Virus record (IMG/VR): IMGVR_UViG_3300044734_000047
Coordinates: 1 to 47,044 of that record
DNA: 47,044 nucleotides
Strand: one strand, 5' to 3'
DNA from: a virus
Made by a program: the position numbers and the translations under genes. The notes below the pieces were generated by a model that was not told where the DNA came from, searched no databases, and was given only the letters and a program-made list of their open reading frames with translations. This document shows positions 45,527-47,044 of the stretch, piece by piece; the stretch's first letter is position 1, and every line of letters starts with the position of its first letter.

Positions 45527-45816
45527 AGCTGAGAGAGAAGATCGCGCGCGAGATCGAGCCGAAGTCATGGGCCTCAGCCGGAAGCGGGCTTGGCGACTTA
45601 GCACATGAGGATCGGCGAGCTTCGTCGTTGCAAAAGGCCGACTCCATCCTCTCCATCCTCACCGATCCTGACGAAGAGACGGTGGAAAGGGTGGGGCAGG
45701 CAATCGAAAAGGCGTGGAATAGCGGAACCCCACCGACCCTTCCGCCTATCGATCTAGCGCCTGACGAACGCAACTTCCTCGCCCGTGCAGCCCTCTCTTC
45801 TCTAGGGGAGGGGTAG
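45523..45816 (+). CDS. hypothetical early protein
   Basis: A 97-aa helical protein beginning MKLREKIAREIEPKSWASAG. The pattern REKIAREI.P..W....... ..R...S..KAD.IL..L is widespread in phage early proteins of unknown function. It is two bases from the excisionase-like gene. Confidence 0.6.
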   Translation: MKLREKIAREIEPKSWASAGSGLGDLAHEDRRASSLQKADSILSILTDPDEETVERVGQAIEKAWNSGTPPTLPPIDLAPDERNFLARAALSSLGEG

Positions 45817-45818
45817 GC

Positions 45819-46097
45819 ATGGGGGAGCGTTGTAAGACGCGCGAGGCCGCTGCGATTACGGGCCTCGACATTCGCACCTTGCAAGAGAAGGCCGCCCGGG
45901 GCGAAATACCCGGCGCGGAGAAGCCGTTCGGGCGTTGGACATTCGACGTGGCGGCGCTCCGCCGATTGAGAGGAAGACCATGCCACAGGGCATCTACTCG
46001 CGCGGCGGGATATACTGGGCGCGTTTCAAGGTCCGGGGCCATGAATATCGAGCGAGCCTACGAACTCGTTCTCTCGCAGTCGCGAAGCGGCGGTTGA
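45819..46097 (+). CDS. excisionase-like HTH protein
   Basis: A 92-aa protein. Residues 7-50 (TREAAAITGLDIRTLQEKAA then FGRWTFDVAALRRL) match the HTH_17/AlpA-type excisionase domain. It lies directly before the integrase and overlaps it by 118 bases; the part in the overlap is low in recognisable structure. It should bend DNA for excision and favour the lytic direction. Confidence 0.68.
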   Translation: MGERCKTREAAAITGLDIRTLQEKAARGEIPGAEKPFGRWTFDVAALRRLRGRPCHRASTRAAGYTGRVSRSGAMNIERAYELVLSQSRSGG

Positions 46098-47044
46098 AGG
46101 CGCTGCGCCAGCAGGTGGAAGATACCGCCTATTTCGGCGCCGCAGAGCCCGTGTCGTGGCCGACTGCCGTCGTCTCATGGGACGCGGCGATCAAACGCAC
46201 CCGTAAGCGCCCGGCGACTATGGCGCGCTATCTCGTCAGCCTAGGGCAGCTTCGGCCATGGTTGGATCCGTGCCTGGTCCAGAAGATCGACCTCGACTTG
46301 CTGCGAACGATCGTGCGGGAGCGGCGGAAGGTGGCGAGCAATGCGACGGTGCGACGCGACCTTACCGCGGTGTCCAGCGTCCTCGATCACGCCATGGACG
46401 AAGGCTGGATCGAGGAAAACCCGGCTCGCATGTTCGACCGGCGGCGGCTGAAGGAGGATCGTGAGCCCATCGTGCTGCCACAACCGGAAGCCATCGCCGC
46501 CGTTCTCGTGCTCGGTAGCCGCTTCGTGGACATGGCCGAGCTCGCCCGCGAGACGGGAATGCGGGAAGAGGAAATCGCCTCGCTCCGCCATAGCCAAGTC
46601 GACCGTGACCGCATGGCCGCCTCGCTCACCTACACCAAGGGCCGCCGCGCGCGAGAGGTGCCGCTGTCGGAAAATGCGCTGGAGATAATCGACCGGCAAC
46701 CTCAGTTCCTTCGTTCCCCGTTCGTCTTCTGGAGGGGCGCCGGCGAGCGCTTCATCAACGTCGCCTCGCAGTTTCACGCCACGGTCAAGCGTGCGGCACG
46801 AAACGCGGCACAGCCCATCGCCCGGTTCCGGTTCCACGATCTGCGGCACCTGTTCGCGGTCGAATATCTGCGCCAGCGGAAGGGCTCGCTGTACGATCTG
46901 CAGCTGATCCTCGGGCACGCATCGATCAAGACGACAGAGCAATATCTCGATCACCTGACACCGGAGGAGCAAGCTGCCGCGCGTCAGGGGGTGTCACAGA
47001 ATCCGGCACAAGATGAACGGTTCGGAGGCGAAAATGCTGGCTAA
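45980..47044 (+). CDS. tyrosine recombinase (phage integrase)
   Basis: A 354-aa enzyme. N-terminal arm-binding and core-binding parts (residues 1-165) precede the catalytic domain with R195 (TGMREEEIASL), K220 (TKGRRAREVPL), H286 and R289 (HDLRHLF), H313 (LGHASI) and the nucleophile Y322 (TEQYLDHL). ATG 45980 has a GAGGAAG box; the frame runs upstream to 45935 but that part is a shadow of the excisionase. The gene ends at the window edge, so the attachment site probably lies just outside or at the very end. No att repeat could be identified within the window. Confidence 0.92.
   Translation: MPQGIYSRGGIYWARFKVRGHEYRASLRTRSLAVAKRRLKALRQQVEDTAYFGAAEPVSWPTAVVSWDAAIKRTRKRPATMARYLVSLGQLRPWLDPCLVQKIDLDLLRTIVRERRKVASNATVRRDLTAVSSVLDHAMDEGWIEENPARMFDRRRLKEDREPIVLPQPEAIAAVLVLGSRFVDMAELARETGMREEEIASLRHSQVDRDRMAASLTYTKGRRAREVPLSENALEIIDRQPQFLRSPFVFWRGAGERFINVASQFHATVKRAARNAAQPIARFRFHDLRHLFAVEYLRQRKGSLYDLQLILGHASIKTTEQYLDHLTPEEQAAARQGVSQNPAQDERFGGENAG

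Noticed and set aside
1-47044. CRISPR array, tRNA, rRNA, insertion sequence, transposase or att duplication.
   Set aside because: None found by reading; the only tandem array is the coding repeat at 36574-36822.

Overview
The window reads as the genome of a temperate short-tailed (podovirus) phage, either integrated or extracted as a whole, from an alphaproteobacterium, most likely a sphingomonad (high GC, protein style; inference without a database search). It starts exactly on a start codon and ends exactly on the stop codon of a tyrosine integrase. The structural genes follow the P22 plan: terminase, P22 gp1-like portal, scaffold, coat, gp4-like and gp10-like connector proteins, a gp14-like GNAT protein, three successive ejection-type proteins, then tail fibre and beta-helix tailspike. 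I see no tape measure, sheath or tube gene.

Layout. Positions 1-1975 (+): DUF1643 protein, a structured repeat, small genes and a candidate small RNA. 1992-5371 (-): lysis block with Rz/Rz1 spanins, several small membrane proteins and a PG-binding + GH19 endolysin. 5371-14578 (-): tail, ejection and GNAT genes. 14689-29173 (-): connector, decoration, coat, scaffold, a GroES-like co-chaperonin, an HslV-like peptidase, portal and terminase. 29207-34762 (-): HTH replication-type genes, a stand-alone DnaA domain IV, a VRR-NUC nuclease, two DNA methyltransferases and a Cro-like repressor. 34763-36123: immunity region with an S24-family repressor and a membrane protein, bracketed by two early promoters carrying the same 17-bp operator in mirror orientation. 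36124-47044 (+): many small stop-start-coupled early genes, a Fic protein, Gp157, a Rad52-like annealase, a NinB-like protein, an ASCH protein, a probable excisionase and the integrase.

How it works together. The repressor probably silences PL (minus early genes, leading on to replication, packaging, morphogenesis and lysis) and PR (plus early and recombination genes, leading to the integrase). The structural cassette has internal transcription gaps at 8.4, 14.6, 17.6 and 20.6 kb. Three share a promoter-like motif about 100 bp upstream of the start, and the fourth has a sigma70-type candidate. All four have a hairpin just before the start codon.

Most unusual points: an HslV-like peptidase and a GroES-like co-chaperonin side by side between portal and scaffold genes; a dispersed three-hairpin element lying before two genes and inside the end of a third; an antisense HTH gene with ATC where the start codon should be; two long same-strand dual-coding overlaps; and a Cys-rich 30-aa protein sandwiched between two methyltransferases.
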